This document shows, piece after piece, positions 42,760 to 51,535 of a stretch of DNA of 64,000 nt. Under the pieces are notes generated by a model, which saw only the letters and a list, made by a program, of their open reading frames with translations, was not told the origin of the DNA and did no database searches. A program made the position numbers and the translations under genes. Source of the stretch: Kutzneria buriramensis (lineage in GTDB: Bacteria > Actinomycetota > Actinomycetes > Mycobacteriales > Pseudonocardiaceae); the NCBI RefSeq assembly GCF_003387475.1, contig NZ_QUNO01000001.1, positions 310,001 to 374,000 on the forward strand. The letters are read 5' to 3'. Position 1 is the stretch's first letter. The number at the start of each line of letters is the position of its first letter.

Positions 42760-43268
42760 CAGCTCTCGTGCTTGGCCAGCCACTCGGTGGTGTGCTCGAA
42801 CTCCCGGGTCAGCAGCTTCACGATCTGGCCGGAGACGATCTCCTCGACCTTGCCGCCGACGAACGGGATGTTCACCGCCACCTCGCCGCGCATCAGCATG
42901 GTGCTGCCGCCGGCGGCCTCGTCGGACAGCCGCATCGCGCCCTTGATGTGACCTGGGACACCCGGGATGCCGGCCTGTACCCGCCCCAGCCAGCCGCCGT
43001 CGCCGTTGCGGTCCCAGTCCTCTGTGCGCTCGATCACCAGGTCGCCCTTGAGGAACGCGCGGACCGCCGACGGCAGCTCGCTGGCCGGCACCCCGTGCCG
43101 CAGCCGCAGGTGCACTTTCTCGCCGTCTACCTGGTGCTCCAGCAGGGTGGCGTCGGTGCCGCCGAGCTTGCTCAAGCGGTCGCGCAGGTAGGTCGGGTCG
43201 ACCAGGGTTGTGTGGACCTGGTCGGCGGTCCACCGGGTAGTCGCCTGGTGCTCAATGCGGCGTGCCAT
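42759..43268 (-). CDS. DUF2505 (SRPBCC-like) protein (Rv0481c-like)
   Basis: A 169-residue protein with the START/SRPBCC-like pattern of DUF2505: an N-terminal ARRIEHQATTRWTADQVH strand-helix, alternating strands, and a long C-terminal amphipathic helix (GKVEEIVSGQIVKLLTREFEH in pieces). Such folds bind hydrophobic ligands. In mycobacteria the same gene lies divergent from murB, as here, with 25 bp between start codons, so the promoters overlap. No function is known. Confidence 0.88.
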   Translation of the reverse strand: MARRIEHQATTRWTADQVHTTLVDPTYLRDRLSKLGGTDATLLEHQVDGEKVHLRLRHGVPASELPSAVRAFLKGDLVIERTEDWDRNGDGGWLGRVQAGIPGVPGHIKGAMRLSDEAAGGSTMLMRGEVAVNIPFVGGKVEEIVSGQIVKLLTREFEHTTEWLAKHES

Positions 43269-43293
43269 GTCGCGGAGGCTACCGTTGACGTCC

Positions 43294-44385
43294 GTGACCA
43301 CCCCCCTGTCCAGCACCGAAGTACGCACGTCCGTCCCGCTGAGCGGGTACACGACGCTGCGTCTGGGCGGTCCGGCTGCCCGTTTCCTGCAAGCCACCAG
43401 CGCCGCCGACGTCGTCGACGCGGTGCGGGCCGCCGACCAGTCCGGCGAGCCGCTGCTGGTGCTCGGCGGCGGTTCCAATCTGGTGATCGCCGACGAGGGC
43501 TTCGACGGCCTGGCGGTGCGCGTCGCGACGCAGGGACGGTCGTTCGACCGGCTCGCCGACGGCCGGGTCGAGCTGACCATCGAGGCCGGCGAGGACTGGG
43601 ACCGCACCGTCGCCTTCGCCGCCGAGCAGGGGCTGGGCGGGCTGGAGTGCCTGTCCGGGATCCCGGGCCAGGTCGGCGCGACGCCGGTGCAGAACGTCGG
43701 CGCGTACGGCGTGGAGATCGCCGACGTGCTGACCTCCGTGGACCTGCTCGACCGCCGAAACGGGCGGGTGCACCAGGTGCAGGCCGAGGACCTCGGGCTG
43801 ACCTACCGGTCCAGCGTGCTCAAGGGCACCGACTCCGCCGTGGTCCTGAGGGCCCGGTTCGCGTTGCAGGACGGCGGCCAGTCCGCCCCGATCCGCTACG
43901 CGGAGCTGGCCCGGCTGCTCGGCGTCGAGCTCGGCGCGCGGGTGCCCGTCGCCGACGCCCGCCGGGCCGTGCTGGAGCTGCGCCGCGGCAAGGGCATGGT
44001 GTTGGACGCCGAGGACCACGACACGTGGAGCGCGGGGTCGTTCTTCACCAACCCCATCGTCGACGACGGCGAGCTGCCGGACGTGCTGGCCAAGGTCGCC
44101 GCGCGGGTCGGCGCGGACGCGACGGTGCCTCAGTACCCGGGCGGCGCCGGCAAGACCAAGATGTCGGCGGCGTGGCTGATCGAGCGGGCCGGGTTCGGCA
44201 AGGGCTACCCGGCCGCCGAGGGGCGGGTGTCCTTGTCCGGCAAGCACACCCTCGCGCTGACCAACCGCGGCGAGGCCTCCACCGCCGACCTGCTCGCGCT
44301 GGCCGGCGAGGTGCGCGACGGCGTGCTCGCGGCGTTCGGCGTGCGGTTGCAGGCCGAGCCGGTGCTGGTCGGCTGCCGACTCTGA
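43294..44385 (+). CDS. murB: UDP-N-acetylenolpyruvoylglucosamine reductase
   Basis: A 363-residue type I MurB, which uses NADPH and FAD to make UDP-N-acetylmuramic acid in the cytoplasm. VLGGGSNLVIADEGFDGLAV and GIPGQVGATPVQNVGAYG are the FAD-binding blocks. SAGSFFTNPIV holds the serine that protonates the enol, and PQYPGGAGKTKMSAAWLIERAGFGKGY (in pieces) and the final C-terminal domain match actinobacterial MurB. GTG 43294 has little leader and may be leaderless. This gene anchors the synteny with M. tuberculosis Rv0482. Confidence 0.97.
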   Translation: MTTPLSSTEVRTSVPLSGYTTLRLGGPAARFLQATSAADVVDAVRAADQSGEPLLVLGGGSNLVIADEGFDGLAVRVATQGRSFDRLADGRVELTIEAGEDWDRTVAFAAEQGLGGLECLSGIPGQVGATPVQNVGAYGVEIADVLTSVDLLDRRNGRVHQVQAEDLGLTYRSSVLKGTDSAVVLRARFALQDGGQSAPIRYAELARLLGVELGARVPVADARRAVLELRRGKGMVLDAEDHDTWSAGSFFTNPIVDDGELPDVLAKVAARVGADATVPQYPGGAGKTKMSAAWLIERAGFGKGYPAAEGRVSLSGKHTLALTNRGEASTADLLALAGEVRDGVLAAFGVRLQAEPVLVGCRL

Positions 44386-44494
44386 CCGGGAACAACCCGT
44401 TCGGCCGCCGCTGAACGAGTGACAGTGAGTCAACTGACACTCACCCCGCGTGTTTTCATGGGTTTGTTGGGGGAAACGCGCGGAGGAGGTCGCC

Positions 44495-45493
44495 GTGACC
44501 AGCGCGGACGAGTTGGTGCGGGCCGGGATCCGGCCCGTGAAGAGACGGGCCGAGGTCGACCTGCTGTCCCTGCGCGGGGTTGTCGGCGTCGACATCGGCG
44601 AGAAGATCACCGCTGGTCGGCGCACCGGCCAGATCGGGATCGTCGTGTCGGTGCGGCACAAGATCCCCGCGGAGCGCCTGCGCCGGGACGACCTGGTGCC
44701 GGCCGAGATCGACGGCATCGTCACGGATGTCGTCGCGGATGACGTTGTGCTGCACCGGGCTCTGTTCGCGACGGGCGCCGATTTCCCGCCGGCACGCGGC
44801 GCCGAGCGGCATCAGGACGTGCTCGGGGGGATCAGCATGGGGCCGTGGCGGACGGTCCTGCTCGCGCCGCCGGATGTGTCGCGGGTCGGCGAGTACGCGA
44901 TCGTCGGCACGCTGGGCGCGTTGGCGACCGATCGCGACGGCAACGTCATGGGGCTCACCACTTTTCACGCCGCCTGCGTCGACGACGCGTGGTCCATCGG
45001 GGACGTGATGGTGCATCCGTCCCGTGTGGACGGTGGCAGCCGTCCGGAGGACGTGGTCGGCGCGCTGTGCCGGGCGGCGCTGTCCGGCTCGGTCGACGCG
45101 GCCGCGGTGTTGTTGTCGCGCAGGAGGTCGTGGCGGCCATCCATTGTGGACATCGGCGCGGTGACCGGATCGGCGCCGGCCGTGCGGGGAACCGTTGTGC
45201 GCAAACGGGGTCGCACGACCGGGCTGACCACCGGCCGCATCGCGTCCGTGGACGCCACGGTGTTGCTGGACTATCGCGACGGATTGTGCGTCCGCGTGCT
45301 GCGGGACCAGCTCCGGATCGAGTCCGTGGGCGGGATGATGGGCGACTACGGCGATTCCGGCTCCGCCGTAGTCGATCCCGACAACCGGGTGGTCGGCCTC
45401 TACGTGGCCGGCAACACCTCGGGCACGGTCGTTTTCGCCAGCCCCATCGGGAAAGTCCTCGACGAGCTGGACGTCGACCTGGTCGCCGACTAG
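44495..45493 (+). CDS. Trypsin-like serine protease
   Basis: A 332-residue protein. About 100 N-terminal residues recall the Nal1-like/S1-type prodomain region (RGVVGVDIGEKITAGRRTGQ). The protease part has TTFHAACVDD with the histidine and MGDYGDSGSAVVDPDNRVVGLYVAG with the Ser in GDSGS. No signal peptide is seen, so it is probably cytoplasmic. GGAGGAGG precedes GTG 44495. The gene sits between murB and the SDR gene, where mycobacteria have none. Its 3' end overlaps the SDR gene by 4 bp. Confidence 0.82.
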   Translation: MTSADELVRAGIRPVKRRAEVDLLSLRGVVGVDIGEKITAGRRTGQIGIVVSVRHKIPAERLRRDDLVPAEIDGIVTDVVADDVVLHRALFATGADFPPARGAERHQDVLGGISMGPWRTVLLAPPDVSRVGEYAIVGTLGALATDRDGNVMGLTTFHAACVDDAWSIGDVMVHPSRVDGGSRPEDVVGALCRAALSGSVDAAAVLLSRRRSWRPSIVDIGAVTGSAPAVRGTVVRKRGRTTGLTTGRIASVDATVLLDYRDGLCVRVLRDQLRIESVGGMMGDYGDSGSAVVDPDNRVVGLYVAGNTSGTVVFASPIGKVLDELDVDLVAD

Positions 45494-46227
45494 TCCCGGT
45501 GGGCCCGCGTCGCCGAGGCCTGGGCCCGGGGCTTCATGACGATCTGGTCCAGGTTGACGTGCTCCGGCCGGGTCACGGCGAACGCGATGACGTCGGCGAC
45601 GTCGTCCGCCACCAGCGGAACCAGGCCCTGGTAGACGTTGGCGGCGCGCTCGGCGTCGCCCTCGAAGCGCACGACCGAGAACTCCGTCTCCACCATGCCG
45701 GGCAGCACCTCGGTGAAACGAACCGGCTTGCCGAGTTCCTCGCCGCGCAGCGTGCGGTGCAGCGCGGACTGCGCGTGCTTGGCCGAGGTGTAGCCGGCGC
45801 CGTTGTCGTAGATCTCCTGGGCGGCGATGGAGGTGATCGTGACGACGTGGCCGTTGCCGGAGGCGATCAGCTTGGGCAGCAACGCCTTCGTCAGACGGAG
45901 CGTGCCGATCACGTTGGTCTCCCACATGCGGCGCCAGTTGTCCTCGTCGGCGGCGTCGACGCGTTCCAGGCCGAAGGCGCCGCCGGCGTTGTTCACCAAC
46001 ACGTTGGCCTCCGGGATCTGGTCGACGAAGGCCGCCACGGACGCGGCGTCGGTCACGTCCAGCGCCAGCGGGGTGCCGTCGATCTCGGCGGCGACGGCCT
46101 TGATCCGCTCGAACCGGCGGGCGCCGAGCACGACGTGGAAACCCTCGGCGGCCAGGCGACGGGCGGTGGCCTCGCCGATGCCGGAGCTGGCGCCGGTGAC
46201 GACTGCGATGCGGGGCTGAGTGCTCAC
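45490..46227 (-). CDS. Short-chain dehydrogenase/reductase (Rv0484c-like)
   Basis: A 245-residue classical SDR. IAVVTGASSGIGEATARRLA is the nucleotide-binding motif, VLVNNAGGAFG the stabilising NNAG, and YTSAK the catalytic Tyr-x-x-x-Lys, with Ser in ITSIAAQ. An Arg after the second strand (LGARRFER) favours NADP(H). The substrate is unknown. The gene lies next to and divergent from the lprQ-type transpeptidase, as in mycobacteria. Confidence 0.93.
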   Translation of the reverse strand: MSTQPRIAVVTGASSGIGEATARRLAAEGFHVVLGARRFERIKAVAAEIDGTPLALDVTDAASVAAFVDQIPEANVLVNNAGGAFGLERVDAADEDNWRRMWETNVIGTLRLTKALLPKLIASGNGHVVTITSIAAQEIYDNGAGYTSAKHAQSALHRTLRGEELGKPVRFTEVLPGMVETEFSVVRFEGDAERAANVYQGLVPLVADDVADVIAFAVTRPEHVNLDQIVMKPRAQASATRAHRD

Positions 46228-46357
46228 GGCCTCGATCCTCTCCTCTGTTCGCGGTGGGCCGCCACCGGTCTCAGGTGAGCAAGCTCACACGCGCCGACCG
46301 TTACCTGTTAACCCGGTCGGACGTCTCCCCGGTGGGGAGCAACGTCAGGAGGTAATC

Positions 46358-47512
46358 GTGGCTGGTCGGATGCGTGCAGGGCTGGTGATCGCGGCGGCGC
46401 TGGTGCTCGCGGGCTGTTCGGGCGGACTGCCCGGCACACCGGCCAAGCCACCCGCGCCGGCCGCCAAGCTGACCGGCGCGCCGATCGACGGCAGCAAGGC
46501 CGTCACCGTCAACACGCCGGTGACGTTCACGGCCGACGGCGGCACGATCAAGGACGTGAAGCTGGCCGACGGCGCCGGCAAGGCCGTCGAGGGCAAGTCG
46601 GACGGCAAGACCTGGACCAACACGGGGCAGCTGGACTTCGGCCAGACGTACACGTACGACGCGAGCGCTGTCAACGCCGACGGGAAGCCCACAACCGTGC
46701 ACGGCAGCTTCAGCACCGTCGCGCCGGGCACCCTCGTCCGCGGCATGCTCAACATCGACGACAACGCCCAGGTCGGCGTGGCCGCGCCGATCATCCTCCA
46801 GTTCGCCGGGCACATCGACGACAAGGCCCGCAACGCCGTGGAGAAGGCGCTGTCCGTGCGGTCCGACCAGCCCGACACCGGCGCCTGGGGCTGGCTGCCC
46901 GACAGCGACCAGGGCTCCCGCATCCATTACCGCACCAAGGACTACTGGAAGCCCGGCAGCAAGATCAACCTGACCGCCGCCCTGTACGGCGTGCCCTACG
47001 GCAACAACACCTACGGCAAGGCGAACCTGACGCTGGCCTTCACCATCGGCCGCTCGCAGATCGTCAAGGCCGACGTGACCACACACAAGATGACCGTGGT
47101 CAGGGACGGGAACGTGGTCGCCACCTACAACGCGAGCATGGGATCCGGCGCCAGCCAGGACCGGGTGACCCGCAACGGCACGCACATCGTGACGGAGAAG
47201 TGGGAGGACAAGGACATGTCCAACCCGCCGTACTACGAGCACGCCCACGAGCGCTGGGCGGTCCGCATCTCCAACAACGGCGAGTTCATCCACGCCAACC
47301 CGAACACCGTCGGCGACCAGGGCAACAGCAACGTCACCCACGGCTGCGTCAACCTGTCCACCGAGGACGCGCAGGCCTACTTCGGCACGGCGATGTACGG
47401 CGATCCGGTCGAGGTAACCGGCTCCGACGTGCCGCTGTCGGCCGCCGACGGCGACATCTACGACTGGGCGATGGGCTGGGAGCAGTGGCAGGGCCTGTCG
47501 GCACTGCGTTGA
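46358..47512 (+). CDS. L,D-transpeptidase lipoprotein (LprQ/LdtMt5-like)
   Basis: A 384-residue enzyme with a lipobox LAGC (Cys20), Ig-like domains (about 40-230) and a YkuD catalytic domain with ISNNGEFIHA and THGCVNL (Cys330). It makes 3-3 crosslinks in peptidoglycan. The neighbours (SDR, mshA, murB) identify it as the positional counterpart of M. tuberculosis lprQ. AGGAGG 6 bp before GTG 46358 fixes the start. It is closely related in layout to the protein at 4186, including the Trp-rich C-terminal end (DWAMGWEQWQGL). Confidence 0.93.
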   Translation: MAGRMRAGLVIAAALVLAGCSGGLPGTPAKPPAPAAKLTGAPIDGSKAVTVNTPVTFTADGGTIKDVKLADGAGKAVEGKSDGKTWTNTGQLDFGQTYTYDASAVNADGKPTTVHGSFSTVAPGTLVRGMLNIDDNAQVGVAAPIILQFAGHIDDKARNAVEKALSVRSDQPDTGAWGWLPDSDQGSRIHYRTKDYWKPGSKINLTAALYGVPYGNNTYGKANLTLAFTIGRSQIVKADVTTHKMTVVRDGNVVATYNASMGSGASQDRVTRNGTHIVTEKWEDKDMSNPPYYEHAHERWAVRISNNGEFIHANPNTVGDQGNSNVTHGCVNLSTEDAQAYFGTAMYGDPVEVTGSDVPLSAADGDIYDWAMGWEQWQGLSALR

Positions 47513-47555
47513 CCGTTCGGGAAGAACCCGCGGTACTTGCGGCGTTGACGACGTT

Positions 47556-48368
47556 GTGAGGGTGACGGCTGGGGACGGGACGGCGCTCGCCTGCCACGTG
47601 TCGGGACCGGAGGACGCGCCACCCGTGGTGCTGATCCACGGCTGGGCGGCAGCGGCGAGCAGCTGGGGCGACGTCGGATCCGGCCAGTTGCGAACGTTTG
47701 CGCTGGATCTTCGCGGGCACGGCGACTCCGACCGTCCCGTGGACGGCTACCGCGATACGGAAACCTGGGCCGGCGACGTCGCCGCCGTGCTGGACGCTGT
47801 CGGCGCGCCCGCGGTGCTCGTCGGCTGGTCCTACGGCGGGCTCGTCATCACCGACTACCTGCGTCGCCACGGCACCGCCGGTGTGGCCGGGATCGTGCTG
47901 GTCGGGGCCATCACCGAGATCGGACGTCACCCCGGCGGCCACGTCGGCCCGGCGATGCGCGCCGCCCTGCCGGCGGCGTTGTCCGAGGACGCCGACGTCG
48001 CCGTGCCGGCGCTGCTGGAGCTGACCCGCCGGATGACGGCGACGCCGCTGGACGGTCCGGCCCTCCAGAGCGCCCTGTCCATTCCGCTCTCCGTGCCGCC
48101 GCGCGTGCGGGCGGCCCTGTTCCAGCGTGACGTCGAGAGCGCCGAGGTCCTGCGCTCCGTCGACGTGCCGACGCTGATCGTCCACGGCACCGCCGATTCG
48201 GTCGTGGACCTGCGGGCCAGCGAGTACGCCGCCGGCCTCGTCCCGCACGCCCGGACCCGCTGGTACGAGGGCGTCGGGCATATGCCCTTCGTGGAATGTG
48301 TCGAGGATTTCACCGCCGACCTGGCCACTTTCGCGCGATCCGTGACGACGACGAAGGCAGGATCCTGA
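47556..48368 (+). CDS. Alpha/beta hydrolase
   Basis: A 270-residue hydrolase with [10 protein letters not shown] as oxyanion hole, GWSYGG as nucleophile elbow (Ser), [12 protein letters not shown] with the acid and GVGHMPFVE with the histidine. All four catalytic elements are intact. A peroxidase/esterase-type activity is possible, but the substrate is unknown. GTG 47556 has no clear ribosome site; TTGACG lies close upstream, so a leaderless start is possible. It ends one base before mshA, so the two are probably co-transcribed. Confidence 0.88.
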   Translation: MRVTAGDGTALACHVSGPEDAPPVVLIHGWAAAASSWGDVGSGQLRTFALDLRGHGDSDRPVDGYRDTETWAGDVAAVLDAVGAPAVLVGWSYGGLVITDYLRRHGTAGVAGIVLVGAITEIGRHPGGHVGPAMRAALPAALSEDADVAVPALLELTRRMTATPLDGPALQSALSIPLSVPPRVRAALFQRDVESAEVLRSVDVPTLIVHGTADSVVDLRASEYAAGLVPHARTRWYEGVGHMPFVECVEDFTADLATFARSVTTTKAGS

Positions 48369-48369
48369 C

Positions 48370-49656
48370 GTGACCCCAGAGCGATCCCCGCGCCGGGTGG
48401 CGGTGCTGTCCGTGCACACGTCGCCGCTGGAACAGCCGGGCACCGGCGACGCCGGCGGCATGAACGTCTACATCGCCCAGACGGCGCGGCGGATGGCTGA
48501 GCGGGGCATCGCCGTCGAGGTCTTCACCCGGGCCACGTCCTCCGACCTGCCGCCCGTCGCCGAGCTGGCGCCCGGCGTCACCGTGCGGCACGTCGTCGCC
48601 GGGCCGTTCGAGGGGCTGGCCAAGGACGAGCTGCCCGGCCAGCTCTGCGCCTTCACCGCCGGCGTGCTGCGGGCCGAGGCCCGTCACGAGCCCGGCTACT
48701 ACGACGTCGTGCACTCCCACTACTGGCTGTCCGGCCAGGTCGGCTGGCTCGCCCGCGAGCGCTGGGGCGTGCCGCTCGTGCACACCGCCCACACGCTCGC
48801 GAAGGTCAAGAACGCCGCCCTGGCCAAGGGCGACACCCCCGAGCCGCGGATGCGGGTCATCGGCGAGGAACAGGTCGTCGCCGAGGCGGATCGCCTGGTC
48901 GCCAACACCGACGTCGAGTCCGGCGAGCTGGTGTCGCTCTACGACGCCGATCCGACCAAAGTCCTCACCGTGCCGCCGGGCGTCGACCTCGGCCGGTTCA
49001 CCCCGGGCAGTCAGGCCGCCGCGCGGGCGGCCTTGGACCTGCCGCTGGACGCCATCGTGCTGACCTTCGTCGGACGGATCCAGCCGCTGAAGGCCCCGGA
49101 CGTGCTCCTGCGGGCCGCCGCCGAGCTGCTGGTGGAGCGGCCCGAGCTGCGGTCGAAGCTGGTGGTCGTCATCGTCGGCGGGCCGTCCGGATCCGGCCTG
49201 GAGCAGCCCAAGGCCTTGCAGGAACTGGCCGTCGAGCTGGGCATCCTCGACGTCGTACGGTTCATGCCGCCGCAGCGGGGCGAGTCATTGGCCCAGGTGT
49301 ACCGGGCCGCCGACGTCGTGGCCGTGCCCAGCCACAACGAGTCGTTCGGGCTGGTCGCGCTGGAGGCGCAGGCGTGTGGCACCCCGGTCGTCGCCGCCGC
49401 GGTCGGCGGGCTGCCCATCGCGGTCGTCGACGACGTCACCGGACGCCTCGTCGGCAACCACGACCCGGCCAACTGGGCGCGGGTCCTCGGCGATGTCGCC
49501 CTGCACCCGTCCCTACGCGAGGAACTCGCGCGCAACGCCGTCGGCCATGCCCGGCGATTCTCGTGGGACCGCACCACCGACGCCCTCCTGGCCGGGTACG
49601 CCGAGGCCGGACGTGATTTCCTGTCGGAGGTGCGACGACGGGAGGTGACGGTGTGA
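48370..49656 (+). CDS. mshA: D-inositol-3-phosphate glycosyltransferase
   Basis: A 428-residue GT4 enzyme that joins GlcNAc from UDP-GlcNAc to inositol 3-phosphate, the first step of mycothiol synthesis. The N-terminus [20 protein letters not shown] and [12 protein letters not shown] is diagnostic for Msh[35 protein letters not shown] in pieces and the donor-site [22 protein letters not shown] follow. It is coupled to the YbjN-like gene by a 4-bp overlap. Confidence 0.97.
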   Translation: MTPERSPRRVAVLSVHTSPLEQPGTGDAGGMNVYIAQTARRMAERGIAVEVFTRATSSDLPPVAELAPGVTVRHVVAGPFEGLAKDELPGQLCAFTAGVLRAEARHEPGYYDVVHSHYWLSGQVGWLARERWGVPLVHTAHTLAKVKNAALAKGDTPEPRMRVIGEEQVVAEADRLVANTDVESGELVSLYDADPTKVLTVPPGVDLGRFTPGSQAAARAALDLPLDAIVLTFVGRIQPLKAPDVLLRAAAELLVERPELRSKLVVVIVGGPSGSGLEQPKALQELAVELGILDVVRFMPPQRGESLAQVYRAADVVAVPSHNESFGLVALEAQACGTPVVAAAVGGLPIAVVDDVTGRLVGNHDPANWARVLGDVALHPSLREELARNAVGHARRFSWDRTTDALLAGYAEAGRDFLSEVRRREVTV

Positions 49657-50180
49657 CCGCCACGCTGGACGAGCTGGACGGCCTGATCGCCGGGACGCTG
49701 CGGGACAACGAGATCTCCTACGACCGCCGCGGCCCGGGACGCTACTTCCTGTCCCTGCCCGGCACCAAGAAGCTGCAGACCAACTGCTGGCTGATCGTCA
49801 CGGAGCACGCGCTGCTCGTCGAGGCCTTCGTCTGCCGCAAGCCGGACGAGGCGTTCGAGGAGGTCTACCGCTTCCTGTTGCGCCGCAACGCCCGGCTCTA
49901 CGGCGTGCACTACACGCTCGACGACCGCGGCGACATCTACCTCGTCGGCCGGATCGGGCTGCACGCCGTGACCCCCGACGAGCTCGACCGGCTGCTCGGG
50001 CAGGTGCTCGAGGCCGCCGACGGCGACTTCAACCCACTGCTGGAGATCGGCTTCGCCGGGGCCATCCGGCGGGAGTGGGACTGGCGGGTGTCGCGCGGCG
50101 AGTCCCTGGCCAACCTCAGCGCCTTCCAACACCTCGTCGGCTCCGCCGGCGACCGGCCGGCCGTCGCGGACGAGTCCTGA
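49653..50180 (+). CDS. YbjN domain protein (Rv0487-like)
   Basis: A 175-residue YbjN-type protein with the class I chaperone-like alpha/beta fold. The regions [42 protein letters not shown] and [19 protein letters not shown] are conserved. The family's function is unsettled; this member always follows mshA in actinobacteria I know. GTG 49653 overlaps the mshA stop. Confidence 0.92.
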   Translation: MTATLDELDGLIAGTLRDNEISYDRRGPGRYFLSLPGTKKLQTNCWLIVTEHALLVEAFVCRKPDEAFEEVYRFLLRRNARLYGVHYTLDDRGDIYLVGRIGLHAVTPDELDRLLGQVLEAADGDFNPLLEIGFAGAIRREWDWRVSRGESLANLSAFQHLVGSAGDRPAVADES

Positions 50181-50257
50181 TCGTGACGTTCTGACCGCAA
50201 CGCGCCCGGCGTCGGATCCCGTCCTCGGGAGGAATCCGAGAAGGGGAGGGCGCAGGG

Positions 50258-51145
50258 ATGTCACGCACCCGAAGAACGTTCACACTCGTCTGCCTGGCCG
50301 GGCTGCTGGTCACGGGCTGCTCCGCGGCGGGCCCCGCCAACACGTCGGCGGGAACCGCGGCCATCGCCGGTTCGAACGGTGGAGACGCCAAGGCGCCCAG
50401 CGTGAATCAGCCCGGCGACAGCAAGTCCGGAGCCAGTCAATCCGCCGGTGGTCAGACGTCTTTACCGCCGGCAGACAACGGCCGCCAGGTCGTCCGCACC
50501 GCGACCATCAACGTGACGACCGATCACGTGACCGACACCGTGGCGAAGATCCGCGCCGCCGCGGCCGGCGTCGGCGGCTACTCCAGCGACCAGAACTCCA
50601 GCGACGATCACGGCACCCTGACGCTGAAGGTCCCGGCCGACAAGCTGGACGCGGTGCTCAAGACGATCGGCTCGTACGCGACGAAGGTCACCTCGCAGAG
50701 CGAGCACGCCGAGGACGTCACCGACCAGATGGTCGACGTGACCAGTCGCCTCGCCACGCAGCGGGCCAGCGTCGACCGTGTGCGGGCGCTGATGGACAAG
50801 GCGACGTCGCTGAGCGACATAACCCAGATCGAGAGCGAGCTGACCAAGCGCGAGGCCGATCTGGAATCCCTCGAACAGCGCCACGACACCCTCGCCGCGC
50901 AGGTCGCGATGTCCACCGTCACCGTAGACGTGAGCAGGACCGCCGCGCCGCCTCCGCCCGTCGAGGATCAGGCCACTTTCCTGAGCGCACTCGGCGCCGG
51001 CTGGCACGCGCTGGTCGCGACCGTCAACGGGATCGGTGTGGGGCTCGGCGCGATATTGCCGTTCCTGCTGGTCATCGGCATTCCAGCCGGTGCGGTGTAT
51101 GTGTACCTTCGGCAGCGGAAGGCTCGGTCGCAGCCGGCGCCCTGA
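50258..51145 (+). CDS. DUF4349 lipoprotein
   Basis: A 295-residue membrane protein. A lipobox VTGC (Cys21) is followed by a Gly/Ser linker. The DUF4349 domain (about 75-275) has RTATINVTTDHVTDTVAKI, GTLTLKVPADKLDAVL and a central coiled coil. A membrane helix near the C-terminus (ILPFLLVIGIPAGAVYVYL) ends in a short basic tail. The protein is thus anchored at both ends. The function is unknown. AGGGGAGGG lies before the ATG. Confidence 0.9.
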   Translation: MSRTRRTFTLVCLAGLLVTGCSAAGPANTSAGTAAIAGSNGGDAKAPSVNQPGDSKSGASQSAGGQTSLPPADNGRQVVRTATINVTTDHVTDTVAKIRAAAAGVGGYSSDQNSSDDHGTLTLKVPADKLDAVLKTIGSYATKVTSQSEHAEDVTDQMVDVTSRLATQRASVDRVRALMDKATSLSDITQIESELTKREADLESLEQRHDTLAAQVAMSTVTVDVSRTAAPPPPVEDQATFLSALGAGWHALVATVNGIGVGLGAILPFLLVIGIPAGAVYVYLRQRKARSQPAP

Positions 51146-51152
51146 CGTGAAC

Positions 51153-51203
51153 CGTGGGACGGTCCCGGGTCGAAGGGGAGTCGAGGCCCCGGGCCGTCCC
51201 ACG
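51153..51203 (+). terminator. Long hairpin after the DUF4349 gene
   Basis: A 10-bp stem (51153-51162 with 51194-51203), a one-base bulge and six further pairs enclose a ~18-base loop, 7 bp after the stop. Confidence 0.8.
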
Positions 51204-51535
51204 TCGTTTCACCCGCCGCGGCGGCGGTCCTGGGCGAGGGGGTGCCGCAGGGGGCCGAAGCGGGGCGGCGGTCCGACGGGGGGACGAACCGCACATGACT
51301 CGCCGGATCGGGGAGTGTGAGAGCCGATCCGGTGGGCGAACACAACTTCGCAGACCGATAATGTCCACCACAAGTAGATTTGCTACTCCATAAGAGTGAT
51401 TCACTGTCGAGTGTCGTAACGGCACTGCTTGCGGGAACAACTTCACGGTGGACGCGCGTGTGCGCTCGCTCACGTCCGTGCGGCGTGGCAGTGTCCACGG
51501 GGTCGCAGGTGCCGAGCGAGCAAGGCAGGGTCGCC
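51204..51535. other. Promoter region of the CoA ligase gene
   Basis: About 330 bp with no gene. The part near 51340-51420 is AT-richer and contains a small dyad AGTAG...CTACT (about 51374-51387). It probably holds the promoter for the next gene, but no clear -10/-35 pair was found. Confidence 0.45.
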
